Shown here: positions 12,508-23,443 of the stretch, in pieces | How the letters are laid out: each line of letters opens with the position of its first letter | Numbering within the stretch: the first letter of the stretch is position 1 | Source of the DNA: Morella rubra | Lineage: Eukaryota; Streptophyta; Magnoliopsida; Fagales; Myricaceae | Assembly (NCBI GenBank): GCA_003952965.2 | Contig: CM025856.1 | Coordinates: 23,069,572-23,133,571 of the forward strand | Direction: 5' to 3' | DNA length: 64,000 bases | Position numbers and translations under genes: made by a program | Notes under the pieces: generated by a model | What the model saw: only the letters and a program-made list of their open reading frames with translations | What the model was told of the DNA's origin: nothing | The model's database searches: none

Positions 12508-13114
12508 GAAAAAATTACACCAACCTCACTAAATTTTAGCCTTATATTAAAAGTTTCACTAAATTTTTAAAAAAATTTCAAAACTCACTAGGTTTTTTAT
12601 TTTTGTATGAAAACTAACCAAGTCAATGTTGTTACTGGAGATAATAGAGCGTAGTCCACTTAAGTTAAATATCAGGGCTAAAACCAATCGTTGTCTGCCA
12701 TGTGTTTAAAATTCTTTGTCTGCTCCATTCGGTCTCTCGTCTGCCACAACTAAATGTTAGAGCTAAAACCAATCACTAGCTATCACGTGTTTAAATTCCT
12801 TGCCTGCTCCATTAGGTCTCCCGTCTATCACGACGCATGCCACGTCTAGTTTTTGTATCACATGGCATACGACGTGGCAAACAAGAGACTAAATGGAGCA
12901 GACAAGAAATTTTAAAAACGTGGCCGTCAACGATTAGTTTTAGCCTTGACATTTAACTTAAGTAGACTGGGCTTCGTTATCTCTAGTAATGAAGTTGGCT
13001 TGAGTTAGTTTTGATGCTAAAATGAGAAACCCAGTGAATTTTGAGATTTTTTTTAAAATCTAATAAGGCCTTTGATATTGATCTAAAACCTAGCGAGCTC
13101 CATGTAATTTTCCT
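12508..13114. mobile_element. MULE-type foldback element
   Basis: A 607-bp element with long inverted arms of about 250 bp each (12508-12790 against 12850-13114). Both arms contain 'acttaagttaaatgtc'-like and 'tctgctccatt' words in opposite orientation. It is flanked by identical 9-bp direct repeats ATTATTTAA (12499-12507 and 13115-13123), the duplication length typical of Mutator-like elements. The centre holds a partial direct duplication of the arm tip (about 12670-12745 and 12760-12830). No coding content. Confidence 0.8.
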
Positions 13115-13334
13115 ATTATTTAAACATAATGTACGCGGACCAAGAAAGCAACCCCAGAACTTTCTTTCCTGATCAGCTCTCTGATCATTGAACGTCGCCA
13201 AGTGTTGCATGGGGACCAAAAAAGAAATACCGCGGCAAACAAAGGTGTGGAAGGGACAAACCCTACGTCTTTGTTTCATTTGAAAAACGCACGTGGGAGG
13301 GACCAGCCAACACTAAAAGTTAAATTAATTTTTT

Positions 13335-13845
13335 GGATATCTCTAATTTTGATCCTTTTTAATAAATAGTGATTAGATTTTCAAAATTAATCAGGAAGAT
13401 TTTTGAGACTTAAATTTGTAATTTTTATCAATAAGTCCTTTCATTGAACTTTTATGTATAAAAGTAATGATTTACACACTAGTTCTAATACACATGTCGA
13501 CCAAAATTTAAATCATGTGACTTATAATTTTTTTATATTTTGTCCATAATTTTTTTGTAATTTTTTTATTCTTTAAAAGATAAAATAAAGTAAATTATTT
13601 TAAAAAATAAAAATTAATAAAAAAAACTTTAAAAAATGATTAGTCACATTATTTTAATTTTTGAGTCACATGTATGAACTTATGATTGTAACTTATGTGT
13701 AAATCATTAAATTTGAGAATGAAATTTTAAGTGAAGGACTTTTTTTGACAAAAATTATAAACTCGGGACTTTTATGATCAAGTCGAAAACTAAAGGACGA
13801 TTTGTTAAAAAGGGACGAAATTAGTACTTAATCGTAGTTTTTTTT
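13335..13845. mobile_element. Foldback MITE 2
   Basis: Inverted arms of about 160 bp: the left arm (13340-13500) has 'gatcctttttaataaat', 'ataagtcctttcattg' and 'aatgatttacaca', and the right arm (13680-13840) carries their complements. AT-rich loop between. Target duplication not resolved. No coding content. Confidence 0.7.
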
Positions 13846-14575
13846 TTGTAAGTTAAAATTAAATTAGTTAGTTCATTTGAAAATTGTAATTTGGCGTACC
13901 CTTAATTTTGCAGTAGTTACCCCTCGTATATCCAGCTTGATTTATTCAATTTGCACGGAGCATATCTTGGATCTTGCTTAACATGTAGATGTAGCAGATC
14001 TTATAATATGTGAATTTTGTGATTTGGTAAAATTTATGGGCGTCTGGTCGCCACAAATGCATAGCTATTTGAAAAAGTTAAGAACTGGCGAGTAAAGATG
14101 CGTAGGCGCCTGTTGCTGCAGAATTTTCTGGTCCAATAATTCCCCCGTTTTCGTGTCCCGCCCCAAATATTAGATTGCTTGGGCTGCGGCCCATTCGTCC
14201 AAGCTCGGCCCAACTTACCAAGGAGAGCAACTGCAAAGAGGCTTTGACTGTTGAAAGGCTTTTCAAGCCAGTCTACAGCACGAAGCCCGAAACACGCTAT
14301 GGGCGCCCCTCTGCATCCAACCAAACCCACTTCGGCCATGCCTCCTGCTGACACTGCGCCCGACTATTCAGAGTCCACGCATGGGGCCTTCTCTCTAACC
14401 TACCGAAGTCAGAATCCGCCTCCACTTGTGCCCGCCGAGCCATAAAAATCTAATAGAGAGCCCTCTTTTACCTTTGAAATCACTTTGCCAATACTGACTT
14501 AAGCATCAAGGGCTATCCCCACAAAAAGAATCCGTTCATTTAGCTTTGCCTCGTATGAGATTCGATAATCTAAAG
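13846..14575. other. Spacer with an unidentified GC-richer patch
   Basis: 14034-14450 is less AT-rich than its surroundings and is open on both strands (about 106 codons minus, 64 plus). Neither frame has a domain I recognise, and splice-site context was not convincing. It may be a gene fragment. Confidence 0.3.
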
Positions 14576-16010
14576 CAGGGGCGGAACTACAATGGGACGG
14601 TGGGGGACAGCCGCCCCCCATCGCCTGAAAATTCCTTAATTTTTTTTTTCAAGTGTTAAGCCTAGCACGCCCCCAACATCCCAGGCCTGCCCCCCCGACT
14701 GCCCAAGCCCCCAACGGCCTAGGCGCAGGCCGACCCTTTATTTTTTTTTAAAAAATTCACAGAGGGTGAAACGGTGCCGTTTTATCTTCTGGTTTAAAAA
14801 AAAAAAACAAAACCAGGGTGAAACAACGCAATTTCCCCCTTCTCCCTTACACCCACCCTCTCTCACTCTGCTCGACTGCTCCCTACCTCCCAACACTAGC
14901 AGCTAGCTTGCAGCCTCCGCCTCCCGCTAGCCGACACTAGCCTCTAGAGGCCAGCAGTAGCCTCCCCCTCTCACTCTGCCTCTCTCTCTGGCCTGCCTCT
15001 CCTCCTCCAACGCTGCTCAGACTTCCCTCTCTCTCTCTCTCTCTGCCTCTCCTCCTCCAACTTTGCCTTTTTCTCTCTCTCTGGCTCTCCTCTCTCTCTC
15101 TCTCCAGCCTCCAGATACACTGATGAGCATAAAACAAATTAAGGTTATTGAGAATTTGATTATTTTTTTATTAAACAGATTTATGAATTTGATTAGGAAT
15201 TTGTGAATTTGATTATAAATTTGTGCATTTGATTATGTTTCTATTAAACAGATTAGGAATTTGTGAATTTGATTATTTTTTTATTAAACAGATTATGAAT
15301 TTGATTAGGATTGAATTGTGAATTTGATTAGGAATCATTGACACTTTTGAATTATTTGTGATGAATTTGTGAATTAATGAATTATTGATGAATTTGATGA
15401 ATAATTATTGATGTGATTATTTGTGAAATTATTGATGAATATGTGATGATTATTGATGAATTATGTGATGAATAATTATTGATGAATAATGTGATGAATT
15501 ATTGATGATTGTGCATTATATTGAAATTGCGATTAGGAATAGGTTGTGAAATTGTGATTAGGTTATGAAATTAGATTGATGAATTTTGTTTTGTTTTGTT
15601 TTATTTAGATAATGGATAAGTTTTTAATAAAGAAGCCAGCCAGCGTAGGGTTGTCTAGTACTCTTAATGTAGCTGCTACTGCTGAAGTTAATTAAAACTG
15701 ACTTGCATAATAAGATGAAAAACGAATGAATGAATGATAGTTTGGTGGTATACATCGAGAGGGAAATTTTTGAAACTATTGAAAACGAAGCTATTTTATA
15801 ACATTTTCAGAATATGCAGTCCCGTAGGATCCAATTGTCACCTCTCAGTATCAGCAAACAGTACAGTATGTGTATTTTAATATTTTTAGTCCTTAATTTT
15901 TTATATTTTAACTCTAAGATATTTTTTTGCATTACATAGTATATTTTTTTTTTTGTCATTTTTCCTTAAGAGTTTGACCCCCTTCGATTGCATTCTTGGT
16001 TCCACCATTG
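14576..16010 (+). mobile_element. Non-autonomous hAT element 2, with transposase ends
   Basis: A 1435-bp element with inverted ends CAGGGGCGGAACT and GGTTCCACCATTG and a perfect 8-bp target duplication ATCTAAAG (14568-14575, 16011-16018). It keeps both ends of the transposase: at 15612 an N-terminus MDKFLIKKPASVGLSS, and at about 15735-15855 a C-terminus with NDSLVVYIEREIFETIENEA and the dimerisation-region ending FQNMQSRR. The catalytic middle is gone. The left half carries long CT-rich runs (14960-15110), and 15170-15530 is filled with short 'gaatttgtgaatttgatta' repeats. It is an internal deletion derivative of a TTF-zinc-finger-type hAT. Confidence 0.85.
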
Positions 16011-16018
16011 ATCTAAAG

Positions 16019-17470
16019 AGTTGCTTGATTCCAAGCCATCACTCATCTGTTGAGCTAGGCTAAAATACGGCATCATCCGATTGAAATATTTAATTTTCGT
16101 TTTAAAATAACTGAGAATTATGTACGATATTCCATAACAATGTGAACAAGATCTTTATATAAAGCGTATTGTGAAGGACAAAACATAATTGGCAAGAACT
16201 TATATGTTGCTCGCTCACAAGAGAGAGAAAAATAGCAAAGATCGAACATGTTACATGGTTAACCACGAAACTAATATATATATATAGATATAGATATACA
16301 CACACAAATTTAAGGCCAAGCACATAAATTTATATTTATAGTAATTTCATAATGAACGAGGATTATAAGAAATTCTTGTTAATTAGTAGTTGATCACATT
16401 TAACTCATTGGTATGTAAGTTCATATTGTCATTTAGCTTTGATTGAAAATTTTCTATTCTATGGAGATCCATCGTATTGTCATAAATTTGACGATGGAGT
16501 CCCTTCTTATTTGAAGACCAGAATATTTAGGTAGTATTTGACTGTTAAAATTTTAGAATGTTGAAATAGATGAAAAAGTAAAGAGAGAGATGATTTGAGT
16601 GAATTTTTATATTTATTTGTATTAAAAGGTGATAATTTGATAGAGAGAGAGATAATTTTATGTAGTTATTTTATTAGTTCGTAACAGGAATTTCGATAAG
16701 TATTTGGAATAACAATTAGTAGGTAACCATTTCACACTTCATATCTGAATTTATGTTTTTTCAAATTTACGTAGTTATCAATTACTTATTTATCGAGCAT
16801 ATTTTATTCGATTCTAAAAATCATAAGTGCTACTATGAAAACATATTTGTTATTATTCTTTAAAAAAATTCATTTAAGGGAATATCGTATGTAGTATAGG
16901 GATCATTTTTTTTAAAAAAAAAATTACACATTGTACGAGTTCCAGTGGACAATTCTTCACTTATTTCTATCCCTAATAGGCATGTACCATATCCCATTAC
17001 CATTGAAAATGAATTGTAGGTAATTTCTAAAGAGATAAAAGTTTTTGATATTGTAGGATCTAAACTATCTACTAATTAAGGCGTAAATATACCAAAAGTT
17101 TTTGTAGCAAAAAGCTGCAAATTAATCCTTGTAATGAAGTTTTCATTAACAGCATGTCCCTCCATCTATCTTCACCTAATTTACTAATGACATATGCAGT
17201 GAACTACGAGATCTATTGGAGTAAGTAACATGCTATGGTTAATACTGACTAGCCTATGACAAAGTGCTCGAGAAATTTCGGCTATATTCATTAACTAAAA
17301 TTTTTACTCTATAAAATTTTATCATAATTATAAAAATTTCTCTTTCTTCACTTTTTTACCGACTTCCATAAATTTTTTCACTTTTTCATTACCTCCCATT
17401 AACTTCTTCATTTTTCCACTCTTTCTCGTTACTTTTTCACTAATTCTCGTACTCAAAATTTTAACCACTC
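16019..17470. other. Intergenic, MITE-like AT-rich patches
   Basis: No gene seen. 16535-16690 starts with 'gtatttgactgttaaaattt' and 17285-17470 ends with 'ccactccaaaattttatcac'; both have the end style of the MITE at 6320. A TA/CA microsatellite is at 16275-16310. Confidence 0.4.
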
Positions 17471-17536
17471 CAAAATTTTATCACTCAAACACAACCTTCG
17501 TTGCTTTATTTGAATGTTTTTACGAGATATTGCTTT

Positions 17537-17816
17537 TTTACCGTTTGCAGTTAAGTCAAGTAGAAGAGTGAGCAGAGTAAAGGCTCTTGAAGCTAAAGAG
17601 GACCCTCTAAATGACTTGGCAGAAATAAAAGGTTCCTCCACTTTGAGTATTTCTGATGAATCAGCTTCCGCCCAACCCGAGGAACCGGTCTTGTTGCAAT
17701 ATTCATATTCTACCTTCTTCCATGTCTCCACACTAGGCCTTCTATGGGCTGAAAACACTCCGACGCTCAACTCCAAGAGCGACATAATTTTAGCAATCAT
17801 ATTATTTTGTATATGA
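17537..17816 (+). other. Possible isolated exon, unidentified
   Basis: An open plus-strand frame follows a good acceptor ('ttttttaccgtttgcag'). It reads KSSRRVSRVKALEAKEDPL, a middle rich in S/D/E, and FFHVSTLGLLWAENTPTL. The start resembles the stretch after a chloroplast transit peptide, and the residue mix is protein-like. No other exon was found nearby, and the opposite strand is also open over this stretch (17453-17836). It could be an exon of a lost gene or chance. Confidence 0.25.
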
Positions 17817-18025
17817 TTTTCCATTTTTGTTCCCAAAAAAACTATTCTGTGTAACTGGCTCCCTAATATCTAATTGTAACTGATTGGTGCTATGAGGAAA
17901 TAGGGGACTCATGAGTCATGAGCCTCTAAAGAATGAACAGAAGATAACCATAGAGATTTGGACACAAACATCATAAACTTTAGACTAGTAATGCTCCACT
18001 TCAAAGTACCTTATAGTCTTCTGAA

Positions 18026-18508
18026 TCATTCATCAAGCTCCAAGGGCTTGAAGTATTTCCCATCTATGAGATAAGTCCCAATGGTTAGACGAACTGCCCA
18101 GACATCCTTGGGCTTTCTCGACACAATTCTGCACCCATTTTCGCAAGAATAATTAGTATTTCATTTCTCAAATACTCTGATGCAAATGCATTCAGGGGAG
18201 AGAGAAAAGGTGTACCTTCCCACATCACCAGGCTTGACTAAGCCAGAATTCACCCGAAGGCATGAAATTGAGGTTGCAGTCTTCATCATCTTGGGAGCCT
18301 CAATCACAATAACAGGCAACCCTATCTCAAGTTTTGAACTTCTTGCGGGCATCCCTGTCTCAGGTTGTGGGTCGTCATTCGATTCACACTTTACTGTAAC
18401 CACACTTGGACATCTACTCCAAATGCTTGGGCGATTAGACTGTGAAGCTGAACTGCTACAAAGCTTGGAGCATGGAATTGTAGCAGTGGAAGAGAGAGAT
18501 GATGCCAT
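18026..18508 (-). CDS. CRR42: CRR42-like chloroplast NDH assembly protein (DUF3148), two exons
   Basis: Minus-strand gene: exon 1 18508-18216, exon 2 18128-18026, with a clean GT-AG intron of 87 bp. The spliced product is 131 residues. Residues 1-40 are Ser/Thr-rich and non-acidic (MASSLSSTATIPCSK...), a likely chloroplast transit peptide. The rest is one compact domain with KLEIGLPVIVIEAPKMMKT, GLVKPGDVGR, then SRKPKDVWAVRL and GTYLIDGKYFKPLELDE at the C-terminus. This matches the DUF3148 protein CHLORORESPIRATORY REDUCTION 42, needed in the stroma to assemble the peripheral arm of the chloroplast NADH dehydrogenase-like complex. The splice junction falls within the GR-IV codon and restores the family sequence, which supports the model. 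No lesion was seen. It is the only nuclear host gene here that appears intact. Confidence 0.75.
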
Positions 18509-18830
18509 TAGCCGTGGATCAAATGTCTATGAAAATAGGATATTGTTTGTGTGGTTCTCGAGAGTTTATTGGATGTTTCAACTTCTTATACTCCTTCTAC
18601 TTGAGCTTTCACCATCCCACCAAGTAAATCAATATTTTGAAACACAAATTAGCTGAAAACTGATTGCCATGGAAACAGAGTAGAAGAGACGCAAAAACTC
18701 GAGTGAAATTAGTAGTTAAACTTCACCGCATAATATTCATGCACATGAAAAACTAATGCTGTCAGAGAATATAACTCAAATAATAAAATCTTCCTCTTCC
18801 TATCAGCTTAAGCTTTTGGGATGAGTGGTA
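18509..18830. other. Upstream region of the CRR42-like gene
   Basis: AT-rich 5' region. A shadow frame runs across the gene on the other strand. Around 18690-18730 there is weak similarity ('gcaaaaactcgagtgaaatt') to the P-module-associated sequence at 44545. Confidence 0.35.
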
Positions 18831-18861
18831 GATTCTCATGGTATCAAAGCGCCTTCCAACA

Positions 18862-19463
18862 GTGGAAGTAGGTTAATGACCAAACCATTTAAAATCTTGT
18901 CTCACTTATCTTAGTTTAAATTTTTTTGAGCTTAAAAATTTTTATTTCTTACATGGTATCAGAGCGGCACGATCCGTCAACCATGCGGCAGAGTCCAACA
19001 ACTGTCCGACAGAGTCCGGTGACCATCCGACAAAGTCCGGTAACCGTCCGGCAGAGCTCGGCGACCATCCGGCAGAGCCCGGCAACCGTCCAGTAGAGCT
19101 CGGCGACCATTCGGTAAAGTCCGGCAACCGTCCGGCAGAACCCGACGACCATCTGACAAAGCTCGATGATCATCCGGCGAATCTCCGACAACTTTATTTT
19201 CCTTATTTTATAATTCCAAACTCAAGGTGGGTCCACCTTGAGTTTGCGGGGGAGTATTGAAAATGTAAAGTCTCACATTGCTAAAGCAATGTGGACAATT
19301 GAAACTAATAGCTTATAAATAAAGCCTCAATGTAACCTTTTGAAATATAAGTGAGAAAACCAATAAGCCCAATTGGGCCTTAACACAAATGGATGTAGGT
19401 CTATGACCGAACCACTTAAATATTTTGTCTCACTTATCCGTTTAAATTTTTTTATTTCTTACA
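18862..19463 (+). mobile_element. TRIM-like LTR element
   Basis: A miniature LTR element without coding domains. The partial left LTR ends 'tttatttcttaca' at 18953, followed at once by a tRNA-Met primer-binding site TGGTATCAGAGC (18954-18965). The interior is a minisatellite (18970-19190) and a short spacer. A purine-rich tract GCGGGGGAG (19246-19254) precedes the complete right LTR, about 19258-19463 (206 bp), which starts TGAAAATGTAAAG and ends with the same 'tttatttcttaca'. The left LTR keeps only its last 90 bp or so. A second primer-site-like 'tggtatcaaagc' at 18840 suggests it is joined to another LTR fragment. Confidence 0.75.
18970..19190 (+). repeat. 21-bp minisatellite in the TRIM interior
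   Basis: About ten units of 21 bp alternate between types like 'gcgaccatccggcagagcccg' minus its last base and 'gcaaccgtccagtagagct'. Because the unit is seven codons, all frames of one strand stay open. The plus frame reads heptads such as GDHPAEP and GNRPVEL and continues to a stop at 19255. There is no ATG in that frame, so expression is doubtful. Confidence 0.8.
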
Positions 19464-20230
19464 TATGCGAAAAAAGAAGAAATTACATGCGGGCTGGGGC
19501 TGGTTTTTCTCGCAGAACTTCCGGCTTCTAAATCCCACCGAGAAGAGCTTCTCAGTTGCTGGCCGTAAACGAGTAGTTGAGGAAAGGATAGGTCTGGTTG
19601 GCTGTATTCACCGAGCCTGGTCTTATAACGAATTTTTTGTGGTTCTTGAAGCTTGAAGACCTGAGACGACACAGATGGAATAATATTATAGCTGCAGACA
19701 AAATAGGGTCTTTTCGGTAAAAGTACAGAACTGTTGGCAAATACAATTACAATTTGTTCCACCACTCTCAGCTTTTATCTGCTTTATCTAATTGTTTGCC
19801 AAAAGAGAAAAAAAAAAAAAAAAAAAAAAGGTTTGGCGGCCCCCGTTAGAAGTCCTAAAAATGCTACTATAGGTTTAAGCAACAGCTTTTTTTTTTTTAA
19901 GAGGCGTTATCACTCCGCCTCAAGATGTCCATATTGTTTGTCCTACTTTTTTCTTTGTATGTCTATGTTTCTTTTTTTTTTTCAAATATTTTACTCTGAT
20001 TTCCAGCAGAATTTTAATTTAATTTAATTTGAATTATGAGTGAAATCTCTTTACGCGCGCCTTCTTAGGCCCAGACGAACTTGGTCCAACTAGGACGAAT
20101 TGCAAGACCAACACCACAGACAGACTTCTGGAAGGCTAGACAGCTCACTGCCCATACTCTCATTTCAGTCACCGGTTTTATCCTCATAGAAAATTAAATC
20201 AGGACTGTGCGCATAACTGTTGAGGCAACC
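19464..20230 (+). repeat. P-module copy 3, diverged, with downstream homology to 44.7-45.0 kb
   Basis: 19470-19580 matches the P-module ('gaagaaattacatgcggg', 'cgagaagagcttctcagttg'). 19770-19800 and 20130-20220 match 44800-44985 ('tttatctaattgtttgcc', 'catttcagtcaccggtttt'). A poly-A run at 19810 and T-rich sequence at 19885-19990 separate them. No gene. Confidence 0.6.
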
Positions 20231-20780
20231 CGGAGAGACGTTATAGAATTTTTAATATTAGTTCTGGGTATAATGATGGAGTTTCAAAGGTAGTTCTGTA
20301 CACAAAATGGTGCCGCTGGGTATCCAAGTTACAACAAAAGGGCAGTTTGTCTAAGGCAAAGCTTACAAAATTCTTAACATAGGGATTTAAAGAGTATATA
20401 CCGAACCTATAAACAAAAATGACACTTTCAAACTATTCAATCAAATTGTTTGGGTGCATTAAATGCGACATTAGTCGTTTGAAAATTTGAATTTCAAGTT
20501 GTTTGCCTTTTGGCACCGCTAAGTATAAGTGGAGTCATTTGGTCAATATAGCCGACTCATTTGGGCCAATTAATATTTCATTCTTCTGCTGAATGATATG
20601 AGTCGACTTATTCCAGTGTAGTCGATGACATGAGTCCCTATAGACAAGGGGACTCAATTTTTCGACTTTGACTTTAAGTGTCCTTAATGTTTGACTTTGA
20701 CCTTCTGGGCTTTAAATTCTTGAACATGTAGTCAACTCATTGTCCCATGTAGTTGACTCACTTTAGTCGAGACAAATTCC
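20231..20780. other. Sequence left of CACTA 1, possible old repeat
   Basis: 20520-20770 contains several degenerate 'tgtagtcgactcatt'-like words, and similar words resume at 29540-29590 beyond the CACTA element. The CACTA therefore landed in an older repeat, possibly an LTR element. No coding content seen. Confidence 0.4.
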
Positions 20781-21172
20781 CACTATAGAAATAAACACCT
20801 ATAGCGGCGGCCGGAAACCGCCGCTATAGGTTCAAAAACGCTGCTATAGGCTATAGCAGTAGTTTTTTAGCGGCGGTCTTGACGCCGCTATATCACCGTC
20901 GGCACAGCCTATAGCAACGGTTATAGAGGCGCTGGTGTATACATCGGCTCTATAGCGGCGGTCACACAGCGGCGGTCGGACCGCCGCTATAGAGCCAACC
21001 GCGTGTAGTGTTTTTCCGCGGACGTGCTGTAGCGGCGGCCAATTGACCGCCGCTACATGTTTTTAGCAGCGGTCTGATATAGGGTTATAGCGGGTTAGTG
21101 ACCGCTGCTATAACCCTATCCGTTGGTTTCACCTATAACGGCGGTCAGTGACCGCCGCTATAGGTTTGGTTT
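20781..21172. repeat. CACTA 1 subterminal palindrome array, left
   Basis: More than ten copies in both orientations of a short word near TATAGCGGCGGTC, several forming perfect palindromes such as 'gcggcggtcggaccgccgc'. In CACTA elements such arrays are the binding sites for the TnpA-type protein. Confidence 0.8.
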
Positions 21173-21399
21173 TTTTTTTCAATAATTTTTTTTTTTTTAT
21201 ATTTTCCTACCATACAAATTTTGTTATAGATTTTAATTGATTAATGCAAACAAAGAAAAGTGCAATAAAACAAAATATATTTCATTATAAGCATGTCTTA
21301 CAAGTTTTGCATCAAACAAAAATAAGTTAAGGGTATTTTCTCAATAGACTAAAAACTAACAAGTCATGACATTTAAGTACAAATAACTCTAAATTTAAT

Positions 21400-23312
21400 C
21401 CTCTCCACCTTCAGCACCATCTGCTCCTGCACTTTCTGCGTCATCGGCATTGTCTGCTATTACAATATTGTAAAATTAACAAACAGTAATGACATGAACA
21501 AAGATAAAAGAGCTTAGTACATACTTAAAATTAAATTAATGGCAGTATTCATTTATGTTTGTATCTTACCAACACTCGTTTTCCGACTTGCATGAGATGA
21601 TCTATGAATTGCTGGTGAAACCTGATTGTTATTGGCAACATCTTGGTATTGACGTTGCTCCTACAACAGTTAAACAAACATTAATTAACTACGAAATATA
21701 CATAAATAGAGTCAATAGTAATACTTGAGGATAAGTAAATAAAACTTTTACCCAAGCTTGTGCCATCATTTGTATTGTAGATTTGAGCGATGCTACTTCA
21801 GACTCCAACATCTGAACTCTATTTTCCATAAATACGGCTCTCTCGTTACTAGAGGATGTAGGCTGACTGGATCTTACGTTGGTGTTGGCAGGATGAGATG
21901 AAGGAGTTGGTCCTAATCCAACGCCGCGAATGCGACCATGTCGTTCTGGACCAATCACTTGTGCATATCGGTCAGATGGTGACCAACGATGCTGCCATCC
22001 ACTCTCGTTGGAAGTTTGTGAACTTCCTGAATCGTTCCAATCTCCTCCATTCGCCTCTGAGAGAGTAACGTACAATTAAATTTTGAATTAATATTCGCAC
22101 ATTGAAATCAATCTCCAATTGTAATAATGACATACTATTTTCTCTGCTACGTCCGGATTTATTGGAGATCCGTCAGAACGCATATGGACAGTTTTATATA
22201 AATCCGCTCGATTGATTGGAACTTGTTTCTCTTTTTCCTGCATCACAAACACGAATTCGTGATGAAATTGTAAATTACAAATAAGAATGGCAATGATAAG
22301 TACTATACTATTAAACAAACTAATGAAAGTACTACATACCAATTCGTGAGCATAACGTGCGAAGCTCTTTGATCCTGCAGTGTGGACCGTCGTTTGGAGC
22401 GATCTATTTTGTTTTCCGGCATGACTTCGATGCTACATTAACATCAAGACAGTTAAAATTAATAAGAAGTTATATTCATAAATTATAATACGAATAAATA
22501 AATGTCATACCCGTCCTGCATCAGAATACCAAAAATCGACTAATTTGCAAAATTGCTCCAAATTAACGTCTGTTGGAGCATTATTTTTCACATACTGAGG
22601 CGTAAAGGCCTCATCAAAAAATTTTTGCTTTAAACTACACTTGTAGTTCCTCCATTTCTCTCCTAAATCTTTGAGGAACCAGCTCTTGACAATATCCCCC
22701 AATGGAGGCTCGGGGATTGTAAACCGTTTCTGCAAAATATACCCCAACAGTTAGGTGCGTCAATTATTAAATTTATATAGTTGAATAACAATTGTGACAA
22801 ATAACCAAAATTATACCGTCATGAGGCTCCAACAGTCCTCTTTTATTGACAATGGGACTTTACGCCAATCCGCCGCATCTAGGGGGATTTGATTCGCAAC
22901 ACGGGCAACACAACCAGTGAATTTGTTAAATATTCCCCCTTCATTACCCAATGGCTGCCCATTGCCATTGAATTGTACTGGAATCAATTCGTCTTCCTTC
23001 AGATTCCAGACGTCCGTCATCCGCGTGCCGCCACGCACTTTCCGGACTTCAGTATGACCTGCACATTTAGCATGTGAAACTAAATTGAGTAACATATTAA
23101 ACTTAGATTATCTCTATTGTGGTTATGAACATACCAATTATTTCGTTATCGTTCAAAGATTGATCATTGTCGGACGATGGCATCGTAGCCTGTTCTGAAG
23201 GATGCGCAGGTGGCTGTGACGGCGTTGCTTCTTGTGATGCCGTTGCTTCTTGCGATGGTGGCACAGGTGGCTGTGATGAAGAAGATATAGTCCTGAATCT
23301 CTTCCTCGTCAT
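21400..23312 (-). CDS. TnpA-like protein (Transposase_24) of CACTA 1
   Basis: Multi-exon minus-strand gene starting at an ATG at 23312 (MTRKRFRTISSSS). The N-terminus is Ser/Pro/Gln-rich with repeats like PSQEATASQEATP. Exons that follow encode KVRGGTRMTDVW (23040 region), a segment ending in WSLMTV (22811), the exon 22740-22505 with FKQ-type KQKFFDEAF and NLEQFCKLVDFWYSD, a short exon near 22430-22345 (HTAGSKSFARYAHEL, the family's HTxGSxSF block), 22240-22135 (INRADLYKTVHMRSDGS), and 22075-21755 ending in a coiled coil (MENRVQMLESEVASLKS). Possible last exons lie at 21660-21590 and 21465-21400. In the known systems this protein binds the terminal repeats. Exon ends are approximate; no internal stop was noticed. 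Confidence 0.7.
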
Positions 23313-23443
23313 TGTACCTATACAATATTTAAACATGCATAAAAGTGATTTCAATGTAAAATTCAACAATACAAAACACATTTCCTTAAACAAAACGTCA
23401 ATAAAACGGATATATCGTAAATCTGAGCATGTAAAAAAAAAAA

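Noticed and set aside
14937..15137. Arg/Glu-rich minus frame
   Set aside because: A translated CT microsatellite within hAT element 2.
18180..18656. 158-codon plus-strand frame
   Set aside because: Antisense shadow of CRR42-like exon 1. The minus strand has the spliced domain and transit peptide.
18942..19191. Heptad-repeat proteins in all three minus frames
   Set aside because: The 21-bp period keeps every frame open. They lie inside a TRIM without coding capacity.
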